This document shows positions 53,301 to 63,050 of a stretch of 64,000 bases of DNA, one piece after another. Each line of letters starts with the position of its first letter. Positions within the stretch are counted from its first letter, which is position 1. Source of the stretch: Lithodes maja. Taxonomy: Eukaryota; Arthropoda; Malacostraca; Decapoda; Lithodidae. The translations under genes and the position numbers were made by a program. The stretch is taken from the NCBI GenBank assembly GCA_037953745.1, contig JBAKBP010003189.1, forward strand, positions 94,440 through 158,439, in the 5' to 3' direction. The notes under the pieces were generated by a model, which ran no database searches, was not told the origin of the DNA, and saw only the letters and a list, made by a program, of their open reading frames with translations.

Positions 53301-53465
53301 GGGCTGCAGTTGTTGATTGTTATTTTCTGCATTTTCTCTAACAGGGTTTGCTTGTACATCTCCATTAACTTCATTGTCTGTTTCACGGTTCATTTGTACT
53401 GCATCTCTCACTGCGTTTTGTCTGTCATCAGGATTATTCCTCGACTGGGACCGAGTTAATATCAT
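50310..53465 (-). CDS. Reverse transcriptase with C-terminal restriction-like endonuclease domain
   Basis: The intact protein has 1051 residues from the ATG at 53465. Residues 1-110 are Asn/Glu-rich and probably disordered. About 130-260 is helical and basic. The RT (about 300-660) has GGAGPSGVDA, LLVDATNAFNTINR, EGTTQGDPVAMAMY and the catalytic YADD at 540-543. The C-terminal part has a Cys/His cluster (C833, C835, H843, C847), then RHDEVRD, then Asp903 (VDV) and Asp919 (FFDIRI) spaced like a PD-(D/E)XK nuclease. That order (RT, CCHC, endonuclease) is that of the R2/R4/CRE-type LINEs, which cut a target site and prime cDNA there. Classic N-terminal C2H2 fingers of R2 are not seen. Similar proteins occur, as I recall, in cnidarian genomes. 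Clade uncertain; no breaks. Confidence 0.8.
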   Translation of the reverse strand: MILTRSQSRNNPDDRQNAVRDAVQMNRETDNEVNGDVQANPVRENAENNNQQLQPAEENAGINNSQDNRGVEQNNENSVGLNEDNEREIIENREQNERPRNVNMNGGEWMGHSGDGLTTLVNEIYTEVIQWQHNKFELPICEAAKDMLGELRRMILKYVQDAPLAHVAIKIASFIPQLFLQRKRPKGKLNENIKALKQRMEWWKNGELDKILSQVRAIQQRLKTKQRRKRKPDDMARSVGNSMRIGKVAQAVRMVTGEASSGVHEVNRRILDQLKEKHPEAKPASDEAKLDGEYVPPDPVIYENITGDLIWRKALKTQGGAGPSGVDAKTWRIFLSQNKFGSAAGDLCEAIAMLAKKLASSPCVNIEALTACRLIPLNKNPGFRPVGVGEVLRRIIGKAIMSVFGKDVQRAVGNLQVCAGQQAGGEAAIHAMGKVYHEEDCEAVLLVDATNAFNTINREAAIHNIKIKCPSIAKYIENTYKEPANLYIVGSTKKEEMKILKSNEGTTQGDPVAMAMYALALSILQQKIKHEVTRVKQVAYADDLTGAGKIGDLKEWWRRVQSIGEVIGYHPNASKSVLIVKENKYEEAVQTFDGTGVKITKEGQRHLGAVIGTEECKRNYVRKKVAEWVKEVKTLADIAKSEPHAAYTAFTYGVKHRWTFLMRTVPGIRQMLQPLEEAIRGTFIPALTEMEGVTQELRDLLALPPRFGGMGIINPVEAALHENQNSLKLTTSLTEKIREQNENDEVDEEEQQNARQEITKSREERQKHSLEQIKTRCKEELKMRVEMAQDTGASNWLASLPIKEKGFSLNKQEFNDAVALRYGWPVSNLPLKCACGEINNSDHCMTCKKGGFICIRHDEVRDITAQMLDEVCHDVRIEPELLPMDGQRLAHNTANTSNEARVDVSARGFWTRGQRAFFDIRIFNPRAQTYRERGHKAAYLRNESEKKRAYEERILNRDQGSFTPLVFSSSGGMGPSASVFYARLAEQISEKKRQHRSQVITWMRCRLSFSLLRSALLCLRGTRSSPLQRTRVRDLDFEMVVAEGRIGEQLG

Positions 53466-54644
53466 CTTGTCTTATTATCATAATTTCCTACCTATTCCCT
53501 AATACTGAGTCTATCTATCATTTCTTCCTAAGGGACGAGCCTCTGCCCGATAAAGGTGAAAATGTAAACATCCTATGAGTAGCGTTAGAGATAGAAAGAG
53601 TAAGATAAGTTATTTAACTCACCTAGTATGATGCAAGGCTACAGAAGATCAGGCTATATTACAAGACAGTGAGTGCAAAAGAAAATAGAAAAATAAAGTA
53701 AAATAAAAGTAGTGTTTAAAAATACGCACACAGAATAAACACGGAAAAAAAAAAATATATATATATACGGTATATATATACCGGATATATATATATATAT
53801 ATATATATTTAATACAAAACGATTATTGTAGTGAGAAAGGAAATACACTAATTAAGAGAGTAAAATTATTAAAAAGACAAGTGTCACAATAGTGCTAAGG
53901 ATTAAAGAAGGATGTTAGAAATCTACTATTAGTTTGAGAAAAAGGTCCTGGTTATCAGTATGCACATAATATATCAGCGAATTATACCTTATTTTAAATA
54001 GTATACTTAGTTACTAGTTCGTTAGAGATAACTCTCACATGAAATATACCACTTCAAGTCTGATTTCCTGACTCGGCCATAAATCATATATAACCCTACC
54101 TAATATAATCGGCCTGTTTCCTCAAAGCTAAATGACTCTATACAAAGCTAAAGAAACCTTGGCAATTTGAGCCGCTTTACATTCTAAATATGCCTAACTT
54201 TAAATGGAAACCAGCCAATTATGTCCTAAGATTTAATTATTTTCAAGTCAAAAATATGTACAAAATATTACATCATGTTACTCATGTAAATTATTAGCAT
54301 GAGGGACATTGAGGAAAGTGGAAGGAAGAGGGAAGGAGAGGGGAGGAAGTGAATGTGTGGGTAAGGATGGGGGGGAGGGGGGGGGGGGGTTGAATACTTG
54401 TTGTCACTGTGTTTCTCTCTCTCTATTATGCAGTAGCTACTACTACTCTTACACAAACACACATTTATTTTTAAGCTGCATTGCATCAAAAACTACCACT
54501 GACATTTTGTTTTCAATACAAATCTCCCCCATGGATTTAGATAAGAACCATACTTAAATACACTTTTGTTTTGCTTTTATACTGTCAGGTATCATATTAC
54601 TTTAAGCGAGGGGAGGAGAGGTAGAGAGGGGGGGGGGGGGGGGC
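53466..54644. other. 5' flank of the RT/endonuclease gene; AT microsatellite and G-runs
   Basis: On the minus strand this is the upstream region. It contains a TA microsatellite (53752-53812), and G-rich runs at 54369-54388 and 54627-54644. No second ORF of the element is visible. The 5' boundary of the element could not be set. Confidence 0.4.
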
Positions 54645-55454
54645 ACACCCTAGCATCCAGCACAGATTTCTTCATTCGTTCATCCACACATATATAATCA
54701 ATCAGTGACTTTCGTTCCACCACTGTCTTATCCTTCATCGTCCACACCACTTTCCATGTGTACTGTACCTGTGTATCATTCTGTGTCGGAAGAAGGTGTT
54801 GGCTATCTACAGCCTCCTCCCCACACATACGTCCACAAGTGCACTACCATTCCCATTCACCTCTGATGGTACCCCCACCCTCCCACCACTCCATCAACTT
54901 TCCTATCACTCACCTTACCATTCATATCCTCAATCAGAAATATTCTTTCGTTCTTGTCAAACTTATCCAGGCACACCTCCACATTCACCCAGAACTCCTC
55001 TTTCTCTCTTACAAGTTTATCCTCTGTCGGAGCATACACACACACAATCACTCACGTTTGTATTCCTACTTTCATTCTCACCCACACAATCCTTGAACCC
55101 ACAGACCCATTTTCTCTTACACGCTCCTTCCATTTGTTACTTACAAACAAACACGCACCTTCTCTCGCTTCTCCCTCACTCACTCCAGCACACACTCCCA
55201 TTCCACACTCCCACTCTCTCACATCTGTACCCCTCCATTTGGTCTCCGTCATTCCACATACATCCAGCCTGGCATTCACTAACACTTCCAGGACCTCTCT
55301 CTTTTGTGCCATCATTCATTCCACTTACGTTCCATGTAGCTATTCTAAGATTGTCCATAGTCGGTTGGGGTTCGTCAATACAGGGTTCGTCCGCATCCGA
55401 GGCTGATCTTTCGTTTTTCGTTGCTTCATTATTTTTCATTGGGCGGGTGCCCAA
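54645..55454 (-). pseudogene. RTE endonuclease fragments
   Basis: Three frames cover the N-terminus (MDNLRIATWNVSGMN from about 55415), TETKWRG, VYAPTED, EDMNGK and ERKSLIDYICVDER, with frameshifts near 55310, 55050 and 54860. The catalytic Asp motif reads EDMN instead of GDMN. Nonfunctional. Confidence 0.85.
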
Positions 55455-55553
55455 CCCCGAAAGGGGTTGAAATAGGGGAGCTATCCCTCTGCCAAAGGCG
55501 GCTTTCTAGGGCCTTTCCTAGCGGATGCTGAGAGGATTGGGTTTTAGTCATGT

Positions 55554-55982
55554 GGTGATGGGCTGGTCTATCAGAGTGAGAACTGAGCGATCTCTGCCAT
55601 ACCCATAGCTTACTCTGACTGTTTCTTTTACTTATACAGTATATTTTCTAGATCTCAAGTGACGGCGTCTCTTCCGTGGATTGACCTCCCAATCTACCAA
55701 GATTGTAAGCCAAAGCGTCACATTTTTCCTTTGCCCCTCAACTTTCTCTTCATAATTGCTGAGGGGCACAGGGCCCTGGGTGGGGCTTTGGTTTCTCGGG
55801 CGTTTCCGCACCCTCCTCAGCTCCCCGCCATGGAGTGGCTTCGGTCACCCAGGCTTTATTGTGGTCGGCAGGGAGGGTTCTGTGGGGGCGCTCGGATATG
55901 GCCTTGGCCGTGCTCGGAGCCTTGGGGCTGTTCGGCCAGGCAGCTTGGGGAACAACAACAACAACAACAATAACAACAAACA
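55554..55982 (+). mobile_element. SINE-like element, copy C
   Basis: On the plus strand it begins GGTGATGGGCTGGTCTATCA and ends CAGGCAGCTTGGGGAACAAC followed by CAA repeats. It is close to copies A and B. The 104-codon frame at 55659-55973 is open, as in the others. It abuts the 5' end of the minus-strand RTE. Confidence 0.85.
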
Positions 55983-58316
55983 AAGACATATTTATTCAAC
56001 AGCTATTTTTCCAATTAATAAATGAAAGATTGTCTGAGTATAGAATAGACTACAGAAATACAGATGGCAATGGGAAATTAACACAAAAATTTATTTTGGG
56101 TAGTTTAGCATATTTAGTAGCAGTCTCTACGTTTCCAACGTATGGCTTATGATCTCAGCCGCTACCACAGCGGGCCGATTTATCGGTACTCACGCGAAGT
56201 AACCAAATAATCTCTAGAGTTGCACCTCAATTCACTACTAGGCACGTTGTACACACTCCGAGACGACTAGGAAAGAAGAGATAGCGAAGGAGAGAAAGAA
56301 TTGTTATAGTTACCCATTTAATCTAGCTGCTCTCCTCTGAGCCATGCTCCATGAGCCTGTGCCAGGACCTGCCAAAGTATCAGTCACTTCGCGCCCACCG
56401 TCGATGTCACACGCCTTTTTTGTCTGTGCTTCGCGAGTCCCTGCTTTGCATCCCCTTCGCTTCAACTCTTAGTGAGTGTGAGCCTTTTCAGGCTGTTGAG
56501 GTTTTAGAAGGATGTTCAGTGATGTAGGCAGCACTTTACTACGGCTTTATGGCGTGTTTATGGGTGAGCGCGTAGTGCTGGAGACGTGTTTATTTATTTG
56601 TTTTCTTCGGGGTGGTTGGTCCTCAACGCCGCGTAGCGGTCGTTGTGTGTCTATTCTACCCTCACTTTTCGGGTTCATGTTCACTTTAACTACCCTTAAC
56701 GTACCTTGGGGGGGATATGCTTCCCGCGGGATGCATGGTGTTTCTTTCCCTTTGTGACTTTTTGTTTTATTGTTTTTTCATATGACTACGTGTCGATGTT
56801 TTACAAGACTTGAGCATGAAGTTTCTCTGGATTCTGCTTTGTGTGAGCATAGGCCACATAGCCTTTATTCTCTCACAAACGTGCTGCTTTGGTCTCAACT
56901 GACCTATAGCCCTTCTGACTTGTTTATTAAACTTGTCCATAGTTGGTGGTCTTGTATTTCGTTCGCATGGTTCACGCTTTTGTCAGTTCCTTTTCGTTTC
57001 CCCGGGCCTACTTGACTCGTGGATACGTGGTTCTGGTGAAATTGTTGGTCAAGCCCTAGGCTATCCTCCTTTTATTTTATTAATTTAACGTACTTGTGGG
57101 GCTTCTCGGGCAGTGTTTAGCTTTGTTACTAGGTTTTTCACTTAGGGATTGACGCTGCCCTAGTCTTTTCTCGTTTATGTGAATTGTGTAACTAGGCTAG
57201 GCCTGTGTTTTTTAACTTGAGCTGACCGCCGTCGGTTTGGGCCACATAGTCCTGTCCTTCTGTTTTCCTCTTGTCTCTACTGACTTGCTGGTTGGTCTTC
57301 TACGCTCTTGTTAAGATTCTCATTAATTGTGTGTTTAAGCTAGTCGGTTTTTGCCTTGAGCTGCCCGCCGTTGGAATGATCCACACAGGTCCTTTCCTTC
57401 TGCCTTCCTTTTGTCTCCACTGACTGGGAAGTCTCGGTCTCGTAGCTCTCGGTTAAATTCTCGTTTTTCTTACAAGTCCATGTTTCTGTTCTTCCCCTGC
57501 CTGTGGTTACTTGATCACTAAAAAGGGGGGGGATGTCTGGAAACTGTACGCGATAGGGGCCCCGCTCACAGGGAGGATATGCTTGGACAAGTTGACTCGA
57601 TTTTCGTGTTTACTCACGTTTTTTCGCCACACAGGCAGGGTCTTCTGGTGTCCTCAGCTCCTTCATCTTTTTAAATCCGCCCTAGGAGCGCCTTTATCTT
57701 TTTGAGGTGCCCTGTGCCTTGTCAAGGCCTAGGCCACATAGCTTTTCACTTGACTTGGTTTATGCGCCCTGTTCTGCCCCCCTCTTCATGTACCTGGACA
57801 GGGCTTTTTGGACAACGGCTGATTGGCTGTTTTCCTATCCCTTATGTCCTGTTCCTTGTGTCCTCCTTCTGTACCTGGTTCCCGCCCTACGGGCGTCCTC
57901 CTTGTATACTGGGAGGACCCAAAGACCACCTGAAAAGTCCTAGGACTCGACCCAAAGTGGCGATGTCCTGTGTGTTTTGGATTCCCTCCCCGCTCCTATT
58001 TACACTTATAGGGTACTGTTGGGTTGCTCACACTTGACCTTTTCCTTCCAGCTGGTGCCCGCTCTACTGCCGGCTGTCCCTACGCCGCCGCCGCTTCGCC
58101 GCCTCCTCCCTCCGCTCTCACAGAGGTTTCTCAGGTATTTCGAAGGGTACCACTTTCCCCACGATTTTGGTTATGACCTGTTCCCAGGGTTGGGCCTCGC
58201 TCAGGGGCTTGTCCCAGCCCTGGTGTTGAGGGTCTCTGGTGTGGGTGTTTTCTTTTGACTTTCCTGTTATACTTGCTACATAGCTTCTTACTGGATATTG
58301 TCTTATTGAGTCTTAC
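55983..58316 (+). other. Left flank and 5' region of the DIRS element
   Basis: 55983-56160 is AT-rich and unassigned. From about 56200 base composition changes to GC/T-rich, continuous with the DIRS element. No coding region is supported before 58317. Phrases with CCTTCTGTTTTCCTCTTGTC and CCTTCTGCCTTCCTTTTGTC around 57255 and 57395 indicate an internal diverged repeat of about 135 bp. The DIRS inverted terminal repeat should start here but cannot be confirmed because the right end lies outside the window. Confidence 0.45.
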
Positions 58317-61108
58317 ATGCTGAATTGGCTCTACTGCCTCATATTGCCGGTCTCACCTCTACTGGTGGGTAATGCTTCCCCATTTTTCTGGGGAAGCTCT
58401 CGGCCGACGTGTCAGCGGACGGCCTTGCGGGATCACCGGGAATGTTGCCTCCACACGGCCTGCTATTGGAAGGATGTTTACGATCCCCGCCGGTGTGGGG
58501 TGTGTCTCTCCGCTCTTCAACTGCTCGAGACTCTCCCTACGTCGGCGGAAGGACAACGGGCCGGGACGTCTCTACGCCGGTCATGGGACGTCATCTCCCG
58601 TCACGTCCAAAGGGTCCTGCACAGGGCTCCTTCCTTCCGTGAGGATGACGTCCGGGTGTTGTTAGGGATCCCACCTACCTCCGATGCTGCACGCCGTTTC
58701 CGCTCCCCTACTTTTCGTCGCTCTCGCTCTCCTCATACGGCTCGCGGCTCCCCTCCCGGGAGTTCGGGTCAGGCGGGCGGGAGGGCGCATTCCAGGGAGC
58801 GGGCCCCCAGGCGTCATGAACATCGTGTGCCTCCCTCCGACCTCTCCATGACTTCTGGAACTTCTGGCAGGACGAAACGTCGCCGATCTCCATCCCCTGC
58901 TGGTCGACCCCGTCTTGCTTCTCCTCACCTCAGGATGAGCCCCCCTCCTTCGCAGGCTTCCACGGTCTTCAGGGCCAAACGCCGTCCTGCCCCGCCTGCC
59001 GAGGAGGTTGTTCTCCATCCTGCACCGTCTTCTGCCACTGGTGGGGTGGAGTTCGAACCTCTGCCTGCCTCCCAGCCTGTGAGGGGTCCCGGCCTCTTCC
59101 CTATGGCGGGCCCGGCTGTGGTGGTACCGGCGGCGATGCCCTCCACGCCTCCTCCTCAACCTGGAGGTTCCGACGCCTCGATCCCTTGTGGCCAGCAGTC
59201 TCCTCCTCGTCTCCCTGACCATTTAGAAGATGTTCTTGAGATGGAGGTTGCGGATTTTGATCGGCTGGAGGACGAGGATATGGGGGTCGACTCGTCTTCG
59301 GACGGTGCACCTGATTTGGGCCAGGAGGACCCCGACGTGGCGGCACAGTCCTCTCCACCGTCCCCTGAGTTCTCCCCGCTCACGGACCATGGGGCCCGTG
59401 TGCCCAGTGAGGCTGGTTCCCTGTCTCCTCTACAGACGTACTTCCCTCCTGCTGCGGAGACGGAGTTACGGGCGGAGTTGGCGTCTCTTCGTCTTGAGAT
59501 GGCCTCCAATAAGGCAGACATCCTCTCCTCTGTCACGGCGGCCATGGATGCAGTGGTCTCCCGGTTGGGTACTACTAACCCGGTGCCTCTGCAGACTCCG
59601 CTTGTGGCTCCTCTCCCACCTGTAGCCGACCACATCCCATCTCGGCCTGCTCTCCCGGTCGTGGTACCGTTGACATCATCTACTTCGTCACCTGCACCTC
59701 CGACACCGCCTACGACTCCTCTCTGGCCCGTTGTTATCCCGGGCCAGGGTTTGGGGTTGTTCTCTCACCCCCTCTCCATGCCGCCTCTCTCCAAGTTTAA
59801 GATCCCCAAAGTCAGGATGCCATCCCTGTATGGGGATTCTGTTGCTTGGAGGGCTATGATCGCCTCCAACCCTGAGGGGGCGGTCCACCTGCCGGCCGGA
59901 GAGCGGGCTGTGCCGGAGGGCAGGCTGTGCCGGAGGGCTGGGCTATACAGATGAATGAGAAAAACGTCTTCAGGGCCATTACTCCACAGGATCTGGTCCC
60001 TGAGGTCGATGTGAGGGTGTACCCTGACCGGCAAGACATGCGGTATTTTTCATGTCATCCGTCGGTCTTGCCTTACACTGCCACCAAGCCCTGGGCTGAC
60101 TACTCCCGCCAAGACCTGTCTGCGGATGTCCACTCCCTCTCTGCCATCTCAGGGACGCCGTACCTCAGGAATGTGCGAGATCGGGACGTGGTCCTGATGC
60201 TCGAACTCCCGCACGTCTGTCCGGGTCCCTGGGGTGAATGGATCCGTGAGGCAGTGGAGTTTGGTCAGTCCATGGCTGAGACCTTGCCGGCCATCCCATC
60301 CATGGAATCATCTTTTCTGTCGGGCATGCTCCTTACCTCCTCGGGCTTCCCTCTGCCTGTGTGGGAGTGGCTCAATGCTCCCAAACTGTCGGTGGGCCCC
60401 CTTCCGTGTTCCTTTTTCACGGCACCGGAGAAGGCGCCACTGGACCGGGACTTTAAGTTCCGTTAGCGAGCGGCGCGCCAACTTTCAACTCTTCTTGCTC
60501 AGTTGGAACTGGCGCGGGTTCACCTCCGCCTTATTGAGTCGATGGAATCGGCTGATCATCACCAAGGTTTTGAGCATGTCCGACGGATCACCCTGCAGCT
60601 TGCCCTCAACCCTGTTCAGGACATCCGCCACTCCCTCCATGAAGCCACTCGTTGCCGTCAACAACTTCGGGTGGCTTTCTGTAAGAAGGCCCCTGCCGAC
60701 GTCCGCAACCGCCTCCTACTGACTGACCTTCTGACCCCTGGACTGTTCCCTGAGGAGGCTTGGCAAGGGACTTTCTTACTGGCGCAGAGTGACACATACT
60801 CTGCTCAACGGAAGGTGGTGGCGAAGCCCACTTCATCCTCCTCCACCCGCGGACGCGGGGGCAGGTCTGTCGCCGGCAGAGGGCGCCCGCCTTCCGTGGT
60901 CGTCGGTCCCCGTCAAGAGGGGATGCGGCGCTGGCAGGCGCAGGGCCCCAGTTCCTCCGCTGCCAGACACAGCCTGGAGGGGGATAGGCCGGAGCGCGAG
61001 GCTCGTCCGTCGTTTCGGCGGGGCGGGGGGACGTCTGGAGGAGGACGTGGTGGCTCTAGTTCCCACTACGATAAGTCCAAGAGGGGCTCCGCGCCAAAAA
61101 ACGCGTAG
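58317..61108 (+). pseudogene. DIRS gag-like protein, one 17 bp duplication and one stop
   Basis: The frame starts at the ATG at 58317. Residues about 25-75 hold a Cys/His-containing segment (CCLHTACYWKD, CGVC). A long Ser/Pro/Arg-rich region follows, then an acidic part, a Leu-rich coiled stretch and LSKFKIPKVRMPS. Near 59900-59935 a 17 bp unit (GGCTGTGCCGGAGGGC plus one base) is duplicated in tandem, shifting frame. The protein resumes as WAIQMNEKN and continues through AEWIREAVEFG-like helices to a TAG at 60464-60466. The same frame is open again to an Arg/Gly-rich basic tail ending at 61106-61108. The two lesions are simple, so the element is young or recently active. Confidence 0.75.
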
Positions 61109-61161
61109 TTCCTCCTGGCCAGTCCCCTCTTCCCTCGCCCGACCATCTCGTCGAAGCGGTG

Positions 61162-63045
61162 ATGGGCCTGACGCAAGGCGCCCGCACCGGCTTCTTCCGC
61201 CCCCACTACCGGCAATGGCCCCGCCGGTCGTGGGCGCGTCGGGTGGTCAAGAAGGGTCTGACTTGGAGGTGGAGGTCCAGGCCTCCTCTCAGGTGCCCTC
61301 CCCGACAGCGACCAGTGTCTCAGGAAGTGGCCCAAGTGATCATGTCCATGCACGAGGAAGGCGTTATCAGGGAAATATCTTCTACACAAAAGGTATTTCT
61401 GTCTCATGTGTTTCTGGTCCCAAAGAAGGACTGCGCTGCTATGAGGCCGGTGGTAGATCTCTCAGTCCTCAACTCTCACATTGTGAACACCCGTTTCCGC
61501 ATGCTCACCATCAACCAGGTACGCCTGGCACTCAAGCCCTTGTCTTGGGTGGTCACCCTGGATCTGAAGGATGCTTATTGGCATGTGCCGATGGCTCCTC
61601 GGTTCCAGGGCTGCCTAGCACTGCAGTCGGATCAACGGGTGTTCCAATTCACCAGACTACCATTCGGCCTCAACATAGCACCGCGGGTCTTCACCAAACT
61701 GGTGAAGCAGGCTCTGACCCCCTTGCTCTTACAAGGGATTCAGATCCTGTTTTATCTGGAAGATTGGCTCATCTCCGCAGACTCTCTCACACACTGTGTA
61801 CAAGACACGCTCACTGTAGTCAGACATATCACAAACCTGGGGTTCAAACTAAACATTTCCAAGTCCTGCCTCTCACCGTCACGAGAAGTGACGTGGGTGG
61901 GCTTGCACTGGGATCTCCAAAGCGCCACCGTTTCCCAGAGTCGTGTGAATGCGGCGAAACTTCGAAGGAAGCTCTTTGTCGTGTTGCACTTGGTCTCGAT
62001 AACACGAAAAATCTGGGACTCCCTACTAGGGTCTTTGAATTGGGCGTCTCTGACCGTGCCCTTGGGCCGGCTCCGACTAAAACGCCTCATTCAGCTGGGC
62101 AACAGGCCTATCTCGCCCCCTTACCGTTTGTGGACGGTACCGCGCTCAATACATCTGAGACTGACACACTGGGTCGCTCGGGGCACGCTCTCTGCGGCTG
62201 TGCCCTGGACTGCTCCTCCGCCGACCATCTGGGTAGACACAGATGCGTCGAGCGAGGTGGAGTGGGGCTATCAATCAGACATGGGACATCAAAACCACGG
62301 CAGGTGGTCGGGGCTCTCACACTTCCACATCAATGCCCTGGAACTGTTGGTACCGTTGTTCTTCCTGCGGGATCACGGACTGGCCCTCACGGGCAAGTCG
62401 GTGGCCTTCAGGATGGACAACATGTCCGCGGTTCATTGTATCCAAAAGCAGGGCTCCTCCAGGTCTGTTGTGCTCCAAGACCTGGCGGAGAAATTGTTTT
62501 ACCTGGCCGATCATTACAGCATCACCCTGCATGCGACTTACCTGCCCGGGACGGCCAATCTTTGGGCGGATGCTTTGTCGAGAGGACAGAGCACCAAGGT
62601 AGAATGGTCATTAAGACAAAGCGTTTTCGACGACCTCGCAGCCTCCTGGGGCCATCCGCAGGTGGACTTGTTCGCCTCCTCCGGGACGAACAAGCTGCCG
62701 GACTACCTCACCCGCTGGACTTGTACTCAGGCGGGGGGGCCGGATGCCTTCAGCGAGGACTGGAGCAGGTGGCAGTCGATTTACGCTTTTCCACCGCCCG
62801 ACGCACTGCTTATGTGCAAAGTCCTACACAGGCTGAGAGAGTACCGTGGCAAGGTTTGGTTAATCGCGCCCCTCTGGCCGGCCCAAGCCTGGTACGCTCA
62901 GCTGAAGCGATGGTGCCCGAGTCCCGTTCCCCTGTCTGTCTCAGACTTCCACTTGGGACAGATTGGAGACCTAGGGACCTCGTTGGCATTCGCATCGTGG
63001 ATGTTTGTGAGGCAGGGTGGTTACCGAAATATGGACGTTGCTTGA
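61162..63045 (+). CDS. DIRS reverse transcriptase / RNase H / methylase-like polyprotein
   Basis: The frame encodes 628 residues. The RT (about 75-290) has VFLVPKKD, VVDLSVLN, LDLKDAYW (Asp134), FQFTRLPFGLNIAP and the active site YLED at 198-201. Most DIRS elements have YLDD, so the first catalytic Asp is Glu here. RNase H (about 355-470) shows VDTDAS (Asp near 359), ALELLV, RMDNMSA and NLWADALSR. The C-terminal part (about 490-600; VDLFASSGTNKLP, DAFSEDW, IYAFPPPD, IAPLWP) is the domain compared to DNA N6-adenine methylases in DIRS elements. The first ATG in frame is 61162, 54 bases after the gag stop. The ORF is intact, but the YLED change may weaken or abolish activity. Confidence 0.88.
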   Translation: MGLTQGARTGFFRPHYRQWPRRSWARRVVKKGLTWRWRSRPPLRCPPRQRPVSQEVAQVIMSMHEEGVIREISSTQKVFLSHVFLVPKKDCAAMRPVVDLSVLNSHIVNTRFRMLTINQVRLALKPLSWVVTLDLKDAYWHVPMAPRFQGCLALQSDQRVFQFTRLPFGLNIAPRVFTKLVKQALTPLLLQGIQILFYLEDWLISADSLTHCVQDTLTVVRHITNLGFKLNISKSCLSPSREVTWVGLHWDLQSATVSQSRVNAAKLRRKLFVVLHLVSITRKIWDSLLGSLNWASLTVPLGRLRLKRLIQLGNRPISPPYRLWTVPRSIHLRLTHWVARGTLSAAVPWTAPPPTIWVDTDASSEVEWGYQSDMGHQNHGRWSGLSHFHINALELLVPLFFLRDHGLALTGKSVAFRMDNMSAVHCIQKQGSSRSVVLQDLAEKLFYLADHYSITLHATYLPGTANLWADALSRGQSTKVEWSLRQSVFDDLAASWGHPQVDLFASSGTNKLPDYLTRWTCTQAGGPDAFSEDWSRWQSIYAFPPPDALLMCKVLHRLREYRGKVWLIAPLWPAQAWYAQLKRWCPSPVPLSVSDFHLGQIGDLGTSLAFASWMFVRQGGYRNMDVA

Positions 63046-63050
63046 CTGAT

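Larger units (their letters stand above)
50045..54644 (-). mobile_element. 4.6 kb insertion carrying an RT/restriction-like-endonuclease LINE
   Basis: The 11 bp ACACCCTAGCA on both sides marks an insertion into the RTE. The left edge (plus strand) is about 27 A, followed by AATAGAAGG, whose complement CCTTCTATT recurs near 50190 to form an inverted repeat with T-rich sequence. The right edge is a G-run of about 18. The single gene (50310-53465, minus) fills most of it. Neither edge looks like a simple poly-A tail for a minus-strand element, so the outer ends may be a second nested element or slippage. Confidence 0.7.
49138..55553 (-). mobile_element. Diverged RTE-type LINE (minus), split by a 4.6 kb insertion
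   Basis: The 5' part is at 55553-54645 and the 3' part at 50044-49138. Both align to the RTE protein, the second ending at WKMCKLA in the RT, so the 3' half is lost. The 5' UTR here (ACCCCTTTCGGGGTTGGGCA, then CCCGCCC) differs from that of the full-length copy at 20397, although the coding parts are close. ACACCCTAGCA is duplicated on both sides of the insertion (50034-50044, 54645-54655). Confidence 0.85.

Noticed and set aside
50310..53465. Calling the RT/endonuclease gene R2
   Set aside because: N-terminal zinc fingers and 28S rRNA flanks are absent and the RT motifs differ; only the general domain order agrees.
56770..58258. Short open frames before the DIRS gag as genes
   Set aside because: They are 60-110 codons, T/C-rich, overlapping in several frames, with no domains; most likely 5' non-coding DIRS sequence.
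60789..63050. First ~750 residues of the 1064-codon frame as part of the recombinase
   Set aside because: They overlap the RT/RNase H gene, have low-complexity Pro/Ser/Arg composition and no similarity to recombinases. Only the part after about 63051 is supported.
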